This document shows positions 14,923 to 22,640 of a DNA stretch of 64,000 nt, one piece after another. Made by a program: the position numbers and the translations under genes. Source of the DNA: Anaerotalea alkaliphila (GTDB lineage Bacteria > Bacillota > Clostridia > Lachnospirales > Vallitaleaceae); NCBI RefSeq assembly GCF_010179735.1, contig NZ_JAAEEH010000011.1, positions 17,462-81,461 on the forward strand, written 5' to 3'. How positions within the stretch are numbered: the first letter of the stretch is position 1; the number at the start of each line of letters is the position of its first letter. The notes beneath the pieces were generated by a model. That model was given only the letters and a program-made list of their open reading frames with translations. It was not told where the DNA came from and made no database searches.

Positions 14923-15840
14923 TCAGGGCTCCCCGATGATTTTCACCTCGGGTTCCAACCGCACCCCATACTGCTGGAAAACCGTGTCCTGGATGTGCGC
15001 AATCAGGTCCTGCACCTCCTGGCAACTGGCCTGTCCCTTGTTGACCACGAACCCGCAATGCTTCTCGGAAACCTGGGCTCCTCCGATGGAAACCCCCCGG
15101 AGACCTGCGTCCATGATCAGTTTTCCCGCAAAATACCCTTCCGGCCGCTTGAAGGTGCTTCCGGCACTGGGCAGTTCCAGCGGCTGTTTCATCTTCCGCT
15201 GGGCGTTCAATTCCCGCATCCGCTCCTTGATGGCCTGCCGGTCCCCCGGAACCAGCTGCAGGGTGGCTTCCAGGACCACCGCCGGCCGGTGGTGGAAGAC
15301 GCTGTGCCTGTACTCCAGCTCCAGCGCCTCCGCCGGGAATGTGGTCAGGGTCCCGTCCATCTCCAGGGCCTGGACCTCCAGGAGGATGTCCTTCATCTCC
15401 CCCCCGTAGGCTCCGGCGTTCATGAACACCGCGCCCCCCAAGGTTCCCGGAATCCCGGAGGCGAACTCGAACCCTCCAAGCCCTTCCTTCCAGACAGCTC
15501 CCGCCAGCTTGGACAGGAGGATGCCGGCCTGGGCCTTCACCTTCCCTCCCTCCAGGAAGCGGATTCCGCTGAAGTTCCGGTAGACCTCCACCACAATCCC
15601 CCGGATGCCGCCATCCCGGACAAGAAGGTTGCTCCCGTTTCCCAGCACCTGGAGGGGAATCCCCTTCCCATGGCACAGGGCCAGCACCGCCTGGAGCTCC
15701 TCCACCGTTTGGGGCGCCACATAGAAATCCGCCGGGCCGCCGATCCTGAAGCTCGTGTGGTTGGCCATGGGCTCGTCCCGGAGGATCCTGTCCTCCGGAA
15801 GGATCCCTCCCAGCAATCCGCCGATTTCCTTTTTTTCCAT
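14923..15840 (-). CDS. murB: UDP-N-acetylenolpyruvoylglucosamine reductase
   Basis: FAD- and NADPH-dependent second enzyme of peptidoglycan precursor synthesis, forming UDP-MurNAc. The 305-residue protein has the FAD-binding stretch HTSFRIGGPADF, LGNGSNLLVRDGG and GIPGTLGGAVFMNAGAYGGE, and the catalytic region SAGSTFKRP with the proton-donating Ser, then KLIMDAGLRG and SEKHCGFVVNKG. The type lacks the large Tyr loop of E. coli MurB (type II). Start has good spacing to the upstream ppiC stop (five bases), so both are co-transcribed from the promoter at 16647-16675. Confidence 0.97.
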   Translation of the reverse strand: MEKKEIGGLLGGILPEDRILRDEPMANHTSFRIGGPADFYVAPQTVEELQAVLALCHGKGIPLQVLGNGSNLLVRDGGIRGIVVEVYRNFSGIRFLEGGKVKAQAGILLSKLAGAVWKEGLGGFEFASGIPGTLGGAVFMNAGAYGGEMKDILLEVQALEMDGTLTTFPAEALELEYRHSVFHHRPAVVLEATLQLVPGDRQAIKERMRELNAQRKMKQPLELPSAGSTFKRPEGYFAGKLIMDAGLRGVSIGGAQVSEKHCGFVVNKGQASCQEVQDLIAHIQDTVFQQYGVRLEPEVKIIGEP

Positions 15841-15845
15841 GGCGG

Positions 15846-16604
15846 CTATTTCAATGCTTCCTCGTTCACGGCAACGGGATAGGCGGCCTTCAGGCTTTCC
15901 ACTTCCGCCTGGTAGACGGCCTTCTGCTTCTGCTGCAGGAGGGTCTGCTGGATTTCGGCGCTCACTTCGGCCAGTTCCTTCCTGCCCGCCGGCACCTTCT
16001 GCCCCACCTGGATCAGGTGGTAGCCGAACTGGGTCTTCACCGGCGCGCTTACCTCGCCCACTTCCAGTGCGAACGCGGCCTCTTCGAATTCCGGCACCAT
16101 GCGGCCCCTGCCGAACGTCCCCAGGTCTCCGCCCCTTTGTTTGGAAGGGCAGGTGGAGTACTTGGCGGCCGCCTCCTCGAAGGACAGTCCTCCGGCGATC
16201 TCTTCCTTCACCTGGCTGCAGAGCTCCTCCGTGTCCACAAGGATGTGCTTGGCTTGGACTTGGGCTTCTGCCAGGAATTCATTCCCGTTCTCGTTGTAGT
16301 ATGCGGCCACTTCCTCGAACTCCACCTGGATGTCCTCCATCAGCTTCTGGATGGCATACCGCTGGAGAAGGCCCTTCTTGGTTTCCGCCAGGATCTGCTG
16401 GAACACCGGATCGCTTTCCATGTCCTTGTCCCTCGCCTGCAGATAGAACAGTTCCCCTGCGATCATCTCCTCCAGGAGCATTTTGCGTCCCGCTTCGGTG
16501 GAAACCTCCATCGCCTGCTGTTGGGGAAGGTTGCGCATGATCTGCACCATCTGGTCCTTCGTGATTTCCTGTCCGGCTACCGTAGCCAATACTGTTTTTT
16601 CCAT
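15846..16604 (-). CDS. Cytoplasmic parvulin-type peptidyl-prolyl isomerase
   Basis: Foldase of 252 residues with an N-terminal helical chaperone part (SurA_N-like, residues 1-110) and a PpiC/rotamase domain (about 112-215: VQAKHILVDTEE, GGDLGTFGRGRMVPEFEEAAFAL, FGYHLIQV). There is no signal peptide or lipobox, so unlike PrsA it should stay in the cytoplasm. The ATG at 16604 is preceded by GGAG six bases upstream; a TTG five codons earlier is less likely. First gene of the murB operon. Client proteins are unknown. Confidence 0.92.
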   Translation of the reverse strand: MEKTVLATVAGQEITKDQMVQIMRNLPQQQAMEVSTEAGRKMLLEEMIAGELFYLQARDKDMESDPVFQQILAETKKGLLQRYAIQKLMEDIQVEFEEVAAYYNENGNEFLAEAQVQAKHILVDTEELCSQVKEEIAGGLSFEEAAAKYSTCPSKQRGGDLGTFGRGRMVPEFEEAAFALEVGEVSAPVKTQFGYHLIQVGQKVPAGRKELAEVSAEIQQTLLQQKQKAVYQAEVESLKAAYPVAVNEEALK

Positions 16605-16646
16605 TATATTCTCCAATCCATGACTATTCTCTAGGTTCTTCCATCC

Positions 16647-16675
16647 ATATTACATGATTTCATTTTCTTTTGCAA
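16647..16675 (-). promoter_or_regulatory. Promoter of the ppiC-murB-rapZ-yvcK-whiA-crh-rdgB-yfcE run
   Basis: TTGCAA (16675-16670), 17 bases, TAATAT (16652-16647) on the minus strand, 42 bases before the ppiC start codon. Confidence 0.7.
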
Positions 16676-16679
16676 GACG

Positions 16680-16699
16680 GACCCGTCCCCAGACGGGCC
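16680..16699 (-). terminator. Hairpin directly after the SLH-CAP gene
   Basis: GGCCCGTC and GACGGGTC pair around TGGG immediately after the stop codon on the minus strand. A clean T tract is missing (TCCGTCTTGC follows), so termination may be partial. Confidence 0.5.
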
Positions 16700-18142
16700 T
16701 TATTGGAAAAAGTTCTGCACATAGTAGGTGCCGTAGGGGCTTCCTTCCCGATGGAAGACCCCCGCGCCCAGGAACTTGAATTCCGGGGACAGCAGGGTCT
16801 CCCGGTGCCCCGTCCTGGAGTTCATCCATCCCGCATGGGCATCGAAGACGCTCTCCTGTCCCGCCGCCAGGTTTTCCCCCATGTAGGAGCTGTCCACCCC
16901 CTGGGCTCCCAGGCGGGTCCGCACGTCGGTACCCGAGGGACAGGTGTGGCTGAAGTAGCCTCTGGTCCCCATGTCCGTCCCGTGCAGCCGGGCTGCCGCA
17001 GACGCCGCAGGCGACCAGGAAAGGGGGGGGCCCCCCAGTTTGGCCCGTTCCCCGTTTGCGATGTGGAAGAGGGCCTTCTCCCAGCCGGCCTGCTGTTCCG
17101 GCGTGGATGGGAGGCTGAAGCCGGCGGAAGCCCCCTGGACCAGGATGGCCTGGACCCGGTCCTCCCGGTGGCTGTCCAGGTAGAAGGTGGTCTTCACCCC
17201 GCCCTTCTGGAGCACCAGGGCGTTCTCCTGCTCCGTCACCGGCAGCAGCCGCTGGACCTCCCCCTTGGGGGTGTCCAGGCCGATCCCCTCCACCTTCCGG
17301 CTGCCGCTGTTGAAGTAGTAGGCCTCCACCATTCCGTCCCGGACGGCCGCCATGGAGAAGTCCCTGTAGTCCCTGGCATGGATGTTCCACACCAGGCCGT
17401 CGGACTCCCTGTAGGAATCGGTGGGCTCCCCCAGCCTGGGTGCCAGATTGCCTGCGTCCAGGCCGATTCCCAGGTCGGATCCCAGGGCCACGGCCTCTTC
17501 CAAGGTCTCCGGCTGGACCCGCCGGGCGGGGTCCAACAGCCGGATGGTCAGGGCGCTGGCCTCCGCCCGGGTGGCAGTCCGCTCCAGGTGCAGGTAGCCG
17601 TCCCCGTATCCGGTGACGATTCCTGCGATGTAGGTGTCCAAGGCAGCCGTGCTGTACTTCGGCTCGATGACCCCGTAGTCCCGGATTACGGGGATGAACT
17701 CGTTCCTGTCCCGGTAGTTCAGGGCCAGGGCACGGTGGATGGCCAGCACGATCTCCTTGCGCAGGATGGGGCGGTCCAATTCCTCGAACTCCCCAGGCTC
17801 CAGGTAGCCCTGTTCCAAGGCCTTCTCCACATAGGGGGAGGCCCAGTGTCCGGTCCCTTCCCCTATGGATGTGGCATGCCCCTGGGCTTCCACCAGAATC
17901 TTGATGAACTCCCCTCGGCTGATGGTCCGGTCGGGCCGGAAGGTGGCGTCCGGATAGCCGTTGATGATTCCCGTGCCCGCAAGGAAAAGGACTTCCCCCG
18001 CGAACCAGTCGCTTTCACACACGTCCGTGAAAACCGGAACCGTCCTCGCCTGGGCCCCCGCCTCCAGGGACCCGGTCGACAGCAGCCCCAGGACCAGCAT
18101 CCCTAGGACCACCAGCCTGCCCCAACCTGTTCTTTTCCGCAT
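16700..18142 (-). CDS. Secreted SLH-CAP protein (SCP/PR-1 domain)
   Basis: Surface protein of 480 residues. It has a signal peptide (MRKRTGWGRL start, cleavage near GAQA, residue 31), two to three SLH motifs (about 35-190: WFAGEVLFLAGTGIINGYPDATFRPDRTISRGEFIKIL and later ATRAEASAL), a CAP-associated N-terminal domain (about 215-335, LGSDLGIGL, GLDTPKGEVQRLLP) and a C-terminal CAP domain (360-480: RLHGTDMGTRGYFSHTCPSG, YMGENLA, WMNSRTGHRETLL, YYVQNF). The CAP His and Glu cavity residues are present. GGAGGT lies five bases before the ATG. Such proteins are common in spore-forming Clostridia and of unclear function; it may sit on the cell wall through the SLH motifs. Confidence 0.93.
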   Translation of the reverse strand: MRKRTGWGRLVVLGMLVLGLLSTGSLEAGAQARTVPVFTDVCESDWFAGEVLFLAGTGIINGYPDATFRPDRTISRGEFIKILVEAQGHATSIGEGTGHWASPYVEKALEQGYLEPGEFEELDRPILRKEIVLAIHRALALNYRDRNEFIPVIRDYGVIEPKYSTAALDTYIAGIVTGYGDGYLHLERTATRAEASALTIRLLDPARRVQPETLEEAVALGSDLGIGLDAGNLAPRLGEPTDSYRESDGLVWNIHARDYRDFSMAAVRDGMVEAYYFNSGSRKVEGIGLDTPKGEVQRLLPVTEQENALVLQKGGVKTTFYLDSHREDRVQAILVQGASAGFSLPSTPEQQAGWEKALFHIANGERAKLGGPPLSWSPAASAAARLHGTDMGTRGYFSHTCPSGTDVRTRLGAQGVDSSYMGENLAAGQESVFDAHAGWMNSRTGHRETLLSPEFKFLGAGVFHREGSPYGTYYVQNFFQ

Positions 18143-18165
18143 CCCGCACCTCCTTTTTCCCGTGG

Positions 18166-19446
18166 TCACCGCAGATATTTGTGATGGAACTTCTTCACGC
18201 CGTCGGAATATTCCTTGACGATGTGCCCGTTGCCCTCCAGCTTGTATTTGTAGATCATCAGGCCTTCCAGCCCCACCGGGCCCCTGGCATGGATCTTGTT
18301 GGTGCTGATCCCCACTTCCGCTCCGAAACCGTACCGCAGGCCGTCGCTGAACCGGGTGGAGCAGTTGTGGAACACGTTCCCCGCATCCACCAGGTCCATG
18401 AAGATGTCCGCGGTTTCCTGGCTTTGGGTGAGGATGGTTTCCGTATGTCCGGATCCGTAGGTGTTGATGTGGTCGATGGCTTCCATCAGGTTGTCCACCA
18501 CCTTGATGGAGAGGGTGTAATCCAGGTATTCCGTCTTCCAGTCCTCCTCCGTGGCCTCCACGCAGGGGATCAGCGCCCGGGTCCTGGGGCATCCCAGAAT
18601 CTTCACGTTGCTCTCCTTAAGCTTCTCCGCCAGCGGGGGAAGCACCCGGGGCGCAATCCCCTTGTGGACCAGCAGGGTCTCCATGGCGTTGCAGACCGCC
18701 ACATACTGGGTCTTGGAATCGTTCGCCACCCGTACGGCCATCTCCAGGTCCGCGTCCTCATGGATGTATCCGTGGCAGATGCCGTCCGCATGGCCCAGGA
18801 CGGGGATCCTGGAGTTGTCCATGATGTGGCGGACGAACTCGTTGGAGCCCCTGGGGATGATCAGGTCTATCCATTCGTCCAGCTTCAGGAGGCCCTGGAC
18901 ATCCTCCCTGGTGGCCAGGTTGTGCAGCCATCCCTGGGGGATCTGTGCCCCTTGGGTGGCGTCCTGGATGACCTGGGACAGGATCCTGTTGGTTTCCCTG
19001 GCTTCGCTGCCTCCCTTGAGCAGCACCGCATTCCCGCTCTTCAGGCAGAGGCTGGAAATCTGGACCAGGGCGTCCGGCCTGGATTCGAAGATGATGCCGA
19101 TGACGCCGATGGGGCAGCTCTCCTTCACCAGCAGCAGCCCTTCGTCCAGTTCCGTTTCCATGAGCACCTTGCCCACAGGGTCCGGGAGCCCGATCAGGCT
19201 CCGGATGCCGTCCACCACTTCCCGGATCTTTGCCTGGTCGAACTTCAGCCTCTTCAGGAGGGGGGCGCCCAAGGCCTCCTCCTCGCTCCGCTGCAGGTCC
19301 GCCCGGTTCGCCGCAAGGATCTCCTCCTGCCTGTCCAACAGTGCCTGGGCGATCCGCTCCAGCCCCTTGTCCTTCTCTTCGGTGGATACGGCCGCCAACC
19401 GGATGGAGGCCTCTTTGGCCTTCTTGGCTATTGTATTGATGTCCAT
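18166..19446 (-). CDS. proA: Glutamate-5-semialdehyde dehydrogenase (gamma-glutamyl phosphate reductase)
   Basis: Second enzyme of proline synthesis, reducing gamma-glutamyl phosphate to glutamate semialdehyde with NADPH. The 426-residue product is full length with the aldehyde-dehydrogenase-fold motifs PIGVIGIIFESRPD, GNAVLLKGGSEA, IDLIIPRGSNEFVR and the catalytic Cys in VAVCNAMETLL, then GAEVGISTNKIHARGPVGLEGL. No proB is found in the window, although proB and proA are usually adjacent. The gene starts 37 bases after the PspC gene. Confidence 0.97.
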   Translation of the reverse strand: MDINTIAKKAKEASIRLAAVSTEEKDKGLERIAQALLDRQEEILAANRADLQRSEEEALGAPLLKRLKFDQAKIREVVDGIRSLIGLPDPVGKVLMETELDEGLLLVKESCPIGVIGIIFESRPDALVQISSLCLKSGNAVLLKGGSEARETNRILSQVIQDATQGAQIPQGWLHNLATREDVQGLLKLDEWIDLIIPRGSNEFVRHIMDNSRIPVLGHADGICHGYIHEDADLEMAVRVANDSKTQYVAVCNAMETLLVHKGIAPRVLPPLAEKLKESNVKILGCPRTRALIPCVEATEEDWKTEYLDYTLSIKVVDNLMEAIDHINTYGSGHTETILTQSQETADIFMDLVDAGNVFHNCSTRFSDGLRYGFGAEVGISTNKIHARGPVGLEGLMIYKYKLEGNGHIVKEYSDGVKKFHHKYLR

Positions 19447-19483
19447 CGCATACCTCTCTCATTCATTGTATTTTGACGCTTTC

Positions 19484-19906
19484 CTATTCCTTGGAGCCGC
19501 CTGCGGGTCCCAGGAGCAGATACAGTCCCACCAGGACGATGGCGACCCCCAGGAAGAGTTCCTTGGCTGCAAAATTGAAGAACTTCTCGAAAAGCAGGGC
19601 GGCTCCCATGATGATCAGGAGCCCGCCCAGCAATTGTTTAGTTTTTTTTTGCGTATCCGTGTCCACGTGGACCCTTTTTCCGTCCTTGTCATAGACTTCC
19701 ACATCGTCTTCCGGAATGTCCAGCGGCTGCTCCGGGATTACGATCATGGCGATGATGTAGGTCAGGATTCCGCTGAATCCCGCGAAGACCATGATGATGA
19801 ACACCAGCCGGATCAGCGTGGGGTCGATTCCCAGATACTTGCCCAGACCGCCGCAGACGCCTGCCAGCATCCGGTCGCTCCGGGACCTGTAGAGTTTCTT
19901 GTCCAT
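19484..19906 (-). CDS. PspC domain membrane protein
   Basis: Small envelope-stress type protein of 140 residues. Residues 1-60 form the PspC domain (YRSRSDRMLAGVCGGLGKYLGIDPTLIRLVFI, then a membrane segment and AMIVIPEQP). After a charged linker there are two more hydrophobic segments (LLGGLLIIMGAALLF and LGVAIVLVGLYLLLGP). GGAGAGG precedes the ATG at 19906; the long upstream frame belongs to the complement of the divergent vanY-like gene. It is divergently arranged with that peptidase gene and upstream of proA. Role in membrane stress is inferred from the domain. Confidence 0.9.
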   Translation of the reverse strand: MDKKLYRSRSDRMLAGVCGGLGKYLGIDPTLIRLVFIIMVFAGFSGILTYIIAMIVIPEQPLDIPEDDVEVYDKDGKRVHVDTDTQKKTKQLLGGLLIIMGAALLFEKFFNFAAKELFLGVAIVLVGLYLLLGPAGGSKE

Positions 19907-19953
19907 ATTTGGCACCTCTCCTTTTTTTGGCGGGGACCCCCATGAAGTTCCCC

Positions 19954-19982
19954 TTGCAGTTTGAAAAGCCTTGCCGTACAAT
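19954..19982 (+). promoter_or_regulatory. Promoter of the VanY-like peptidase gene
   Basis: TTGCAG (19954-19959), 17 bases, TACAAT (19977-19982), 38 bases upstream of the start codon at 20021. Confidence 0.75.
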
Positions 19983-20020
19983 GGGTAGGAAACACACGAT
20001 TGCACATGGGGAGGCTTATG

Positions 20021-20881
20021 ATGACCTTGATGAAAACCTTCATGAAGCGGACCGGCGCGCTTGCGCTGCTGCTTCTTTTGACCCTTGCCTTGGGCGCCGC
20101 CTGCGGCAAGGACACCCCCGAAGACCCGCAGGCAACCGGACAGGAGTCCCCGGTCGAACCACCGGCGGCAACCGAAGGCCCGGCCGTCCCGGATTCCGGG
20201 ACGGAAACCGCCTCCGGGGAGGGCACCGGCACCGCGGACCAACCCGGTCCCCCCCAGAAGCCGGACGCTCCCGGAGAACGGGAGCCGGCCCTTCCAGAGG
20301 GCCAGGAAGTGCCCGATCCGGCCAGCCTGCAGGCCCTTGTGAACAAGACCTTCGCCCTTCCCTCCGACTACATCCCCAGCGACCTGGTGGTGCCGGACAT
20401 CCCCTTTTCCTTCGACGGGGTGGAGGACAAGCGGCATCTCCGACAGGAAGCCGCCACCGCCCTGGAGGGACTGGTGGGGGCCGCGGCCGAGGAGGGGGTC
20501 CCCCTGGCCGGCGTGTCCGGATACCGCTCCTTCAGCCGCCAGAAGGCCATCTACGAGGCCAAGGTGGCGGCCGTAGGACAGGAGGCGGCCGACAAGGTCA
20601 GCGCCCGGCCCGGCCACAGCGAGCATCAGACCGGCCTGGCCATCGACATGAGCTGCGCCTCCATCGGCTACAGCCTTTCCTATTCCCTGGGGGAACTGCC
20701 CGAAGGGATCTGGATGGCGGAGAACGCCCACCGTTTCGGTTTCATCATCCGCTATCCCAAGGACAAGACCCTGATCACAGGCTACAACTACGAGCCCTGG
20801 CACCTCCGCTATGTGGGGATCCCCCTGGCCACCGAGCTGCACAGCCAGGGCCTGACCATGGAAGAATATTTCGGGATCTGA
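20021..20881 (+). CDS. M15B D-alanyl-D-alanine carboxypeptidase (VanY/DdcY-like), probable lipoprotein
   Basis: Cell-wall zinc peptidase of 286 residues that trims the terminal D-Ala of peptidoglycan stems. It has a hydrophobic N-terminus ending in a possible lipobox (LGAAC, residue 28), a Pro/Glu/Thr-rich linker (about 30-105) and the M15B catalytic domain (about 110-285) with GVSGYRSFSRQK, ARPGHSEHQTGLAIDM (zinc His and Asp, substrate-binding Ser/His) and EPWHLRYVG (catalytic Glu, zinc His). The ATG at 20021 lies six bases after GGGGAGG; the ATG three bases earlier is too close. The stop is one base from the argC stop on the other strand. No vancomycin-resistance genes are near, so a housekeeping role is more likely. 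Confidence 0.93.
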   Translation: MTLMKTFMKRTGALALLLLLTLALGAACGKDTPEDPQATGQESPVEPPAATEGPAVPDSGTETASGEGTGTADQPGPPQKPDAPGEREPALPEGQEVPDPASLQALVNKTFALPSDYIPSDLVVPDIPFSFDGVEDKRHLRQEAATALEGLVGAAAEEGVPLAGVSGYRSFSRQKAIYEAKVAAVGQEAADKVSARPGHSEHQTGLAIDMSCASIGYSLSYSLGELPEGIWMAENAHRFGFIIRYPKDKTLITGYNYEPWHLRYVGIPLATELHSQGLTMEEYFGI

Positions 20882-20882
20882 C

Positions 20883-21827
20883 CTAGACCAGTCCCGTCGT
20901 CTCCGGAAGGTCCAGCATCAGGTTCATGTTCTGGATGGCGGCCCCCGAAGCCCCCTTGCCCAGGTTGTCCAAGCGACAGACCAGCATGGGGGTTTCGTCG
21001 TTTCCGAGGATGAAGATTTCCGCCCGGTTGGTGTCGTTGCAACCGTCCACCAGGAAGGTGCCCAGCAGGAAGCGGCTGTCGTCGTCGGGATCCACCACTT
21101 CCACGAAGGGCTCGTCCCCATAGGTTGCCGACAGGAAGTCGTACAGGCCCCTTCTGCTTTTGGCCTCCGCCAGCAGGTCCGCCCGCAAGGGGATGGTCAC
21201 CGCCAGTCCCTTGTAGAAGTTCCCCACGATGGGCATGAAGATCGGATTCTTCGCCAGGCCGATGAACTTCTTCATTTCCGGCAGATGCTTGTGCGCCAGT
21301 CCCAGGGCATAAGGCCTGGGAAGCTCGAAGCCCTTGATCGCTTCCTGCTCGTAGTCGTGGATCATCTGCTTCCCGCCGCCGCTGTATCCGGTGATGGAAT
21401 GGATGCTCACAGGATAGTCCTCCGGCACGATCCCCTCCCGGACCAGGGGCCCCAAAGCCAGGATCGCCGCCGATGCATGGCAACCCGGCACGCTCACCCG
21501 GTTGCTGCTCCGAACCTTCTCCCGCTGGAAGGGGGAAAGCTCCGGAAGGCCGTAGGCCCACTGGTCGTTGGTCCTGAATTCCGTGCTGGCGTCGATGATC
21601 TTGGTCCGGGGATTCTCCACCAGCCCAACCGCTTCCCGGGAGCCCGCCTCCGGCAGGCACAGGACCACCAGGTCGGCTTCGTTCATGCGGGCCGCCCGGA
21701 CCTTCTGGTCCCTGCGCTGTTCGAAATCGATTTGCAGCACCTCCACATGGGGATGCCGCTCCAGATATTCATGGACCCGCAACCCCGTGGTTCCATGCTG
21801 CCCGTCTACGTATATCTTGTATCTCAT
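20883..21827 (-). CDS. argC: N-acetyl-gamma-glutamyl-phosphate reductase, type 2
   Basis: NADPH-dependent third step of arginine synthesis. The 314-residue length and the N-terminus YKIYVDGQHGTTGLRVHEYL match the short type 2 form. The catalytic Cys is in VSVPGCHASAAIL, followed by SITGYSGGGKQMI and the C-terminal TPMLVCRLDNLGKGASGAAIQNMNLML. ATG at 21827 follows AGGA; a TTG one codon upstream is less likely. It stands alone: no argJ, argB, argD or argF in the window, which is unusual because argC commonly leads an arg operon. Confidence 0.95.
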   Translation of the reverse strand: MRYKIYVDGQHGTTGLRVHEYLERHPHVEVLQIDFEQRRDQKVRAARMNEADLVVLCLPEAGSREAVGLVENPRTKIIDASTEFRTNDQWAYGLPELSPFQREKVRSSNRVSVPGCHASAAILALGPLVREGIVPEDYPVSIHSITGYSGGGKQMIHDYEQEAIKGFELPRPYALGLAHKHLPEMKKFIGLAKNPIFMPIVGNFYKGLAVTIPLRADLLAEAKSRRGLYDFLSATYGDEPFVEVVDPDDDSRFLLGTFLVDGCNDTNRAEIFILGNDETPMLVCRLDNLGKGASGAAIQNMNLMLDLPETTGLV

Positions 21828-21876
21828 CAATCCTGTCCTCCTGGTTCTGGATTCTTTCCGCTTTGTCTTATGTATG

Positions 21877-21906
21877 ATTTTACCCCGACTCCCGCAGTAA
21901 AGTCAA
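21877..21906 (-). promoter_or_regulatory. Promoter of argC
   Basis: TTGACT (21906-21901), 18 bases, TAAAAT (21882-21877) on the minus strand, about 50 bases before the argC start. No ARG-box palindrome was recognised. Confidence 0.65.
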
Positions 21907-21948
21907 GCGAAGCTCCCGCTCCCCTCCGGAACAAATCCCTTTTTGGTG

Positions 21949-21977
21949 TTGACAATCCTTCTTTCGTGGGTTAAAAT
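21949..21977 (+). promoter_or_regulatory. tpx: Promoter of tpx
   Basis: TTGACA (21949-21954), 17 bases, TAAAAT (21972-21977): a near-consensus sigma-A promoter 53 bases before the start codon. Confidence 0.88.
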
Positions 21978-21986
21978 GCTATTAAA

Positions 21987-22001
21987 TGATAACCATTATC
22001 T
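21987..22001 (+). promoter_or_regulatory. Fur/PerR-family operator at the tpx start site
   Basis: TGATAACCATTATCT matches the 7-1-7 Fur box TGATAATnATTATCA at all but two positions. It covers the predicted transcription start, nine bases after the -10 element, so a bound repressor would block initiation. PerR or Fur cannot be told apart by sequence; a peroxidase gene makes PerR plausible. Confidence 0.72.
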
Positions 22002-22029
22002 ATTAAATTTCAAGAGAAGGAGCCATATC

Positions 22030-22533
22030 ATGAAGAAAAGAGCAGGTGCCGTCACATTGGGAGGCAATCCCATGACACTATTGGAAGAGGAAATCAAGGT
22101 GGGGGATGTCGCCCCGGACTTCACCGTCCTGGACAAGGACCTGAATCCCGTGAGGCTCAGCGACGCCAAGGGCAAGAAGGTGCTGATCAGCGTGGTGCCT
22201 TCCATCGACACCCCCGTGTGCGCCAGCCAGACCCGCCGTTTCAACGAGGAACTGGCCACTTTGGAGGAGGTTGAGGTCTACACCGTCAGCGTGGACCTCC
22301 CCTTCGCCCTGGGACGTTATTGCGCGGTGGAAGGCATCGACAAGGTGAAGACCCTGTCCGACCACAAGGAACTGGATTTCGGAAGGAAGTACGGCTTCGT
22401 CATCGACGAGCTGCGGATCCTGGCCCGGGGGATCGTGGCGGTGGACGAGGAGGGCGTGGTCACCCATGTGGAATACGTGCCCGAGGTGACGGAACACCCG
22501 GATTATGAAAGGGCCCTGGAGGCGGTACGCTGA
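22030..22533 (+). CDS. tpx: Thiol peroxidase Tpx
   Basis: Thioredoxin-dependent lipid-hydroperoxide and hydrogen-peroxide reductase of the peroxiredoxin family, 167 residues. The peroxidatic Cys is in SVVPSIDTPVCASQTRRF and the resolving Cys in VDLPFALGRYCAVEG, both in the Tpx positions; VGDVAPDFTVLD opens the fold. GAAGGAG lies 11 bases before the ATG. Monocistronic: own promoter and a strong terminator (22581-22620). Thioredoxin reductase is encoded at 48668-49585. Confidence 0.97.
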   Translation: MKKRAGAVTLGGNPMTLLEEEIKVGDVAPDFTVLDKDLNPVRLSDAKGKKVLISVVPSIDTPVCASQTRRFNEELATLEEVEVYTVSVDLPFALGRYCAVEGIDKVKTLSDHKELDFGRKYGFVIDELRILARGIVAVDEEGVVTHVEYVPEVTEHPDYERALEAVR

Positions 22534-22580
22534 GCGGCGCCCCGGAGGTTGCGAATCTGCCTTCCTATGATGGAAACGGA

Positions 22581-22620
22581 AACAGGAAAAGCCATCCTTG
22601 ACCGGATGGCTTTTCCTGTT
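22581..22620. terminator. Bidirectional terminator between tpx and glmS
   Basis: A perfect 17-base stem (aacaggaaaagccatcc and complement) with the loop ttgacc. A/T-rich stem ends give a T tract on both strands, so it can stop both convergent transcripts. Confidence 0.92.
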
Positions 22621-22640
22621 TCTTGTGCTTTGGCCGCAGC

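Noticed and set aside
20021..20881. Vancomycin resistance determinant (vanY)
   Set aside because: The M15B peptidase stands alone with no vanH, vanA/B or vanX-like genes and no vanRS pair; a housekeeping carboxypeptidase is the simpler reading.
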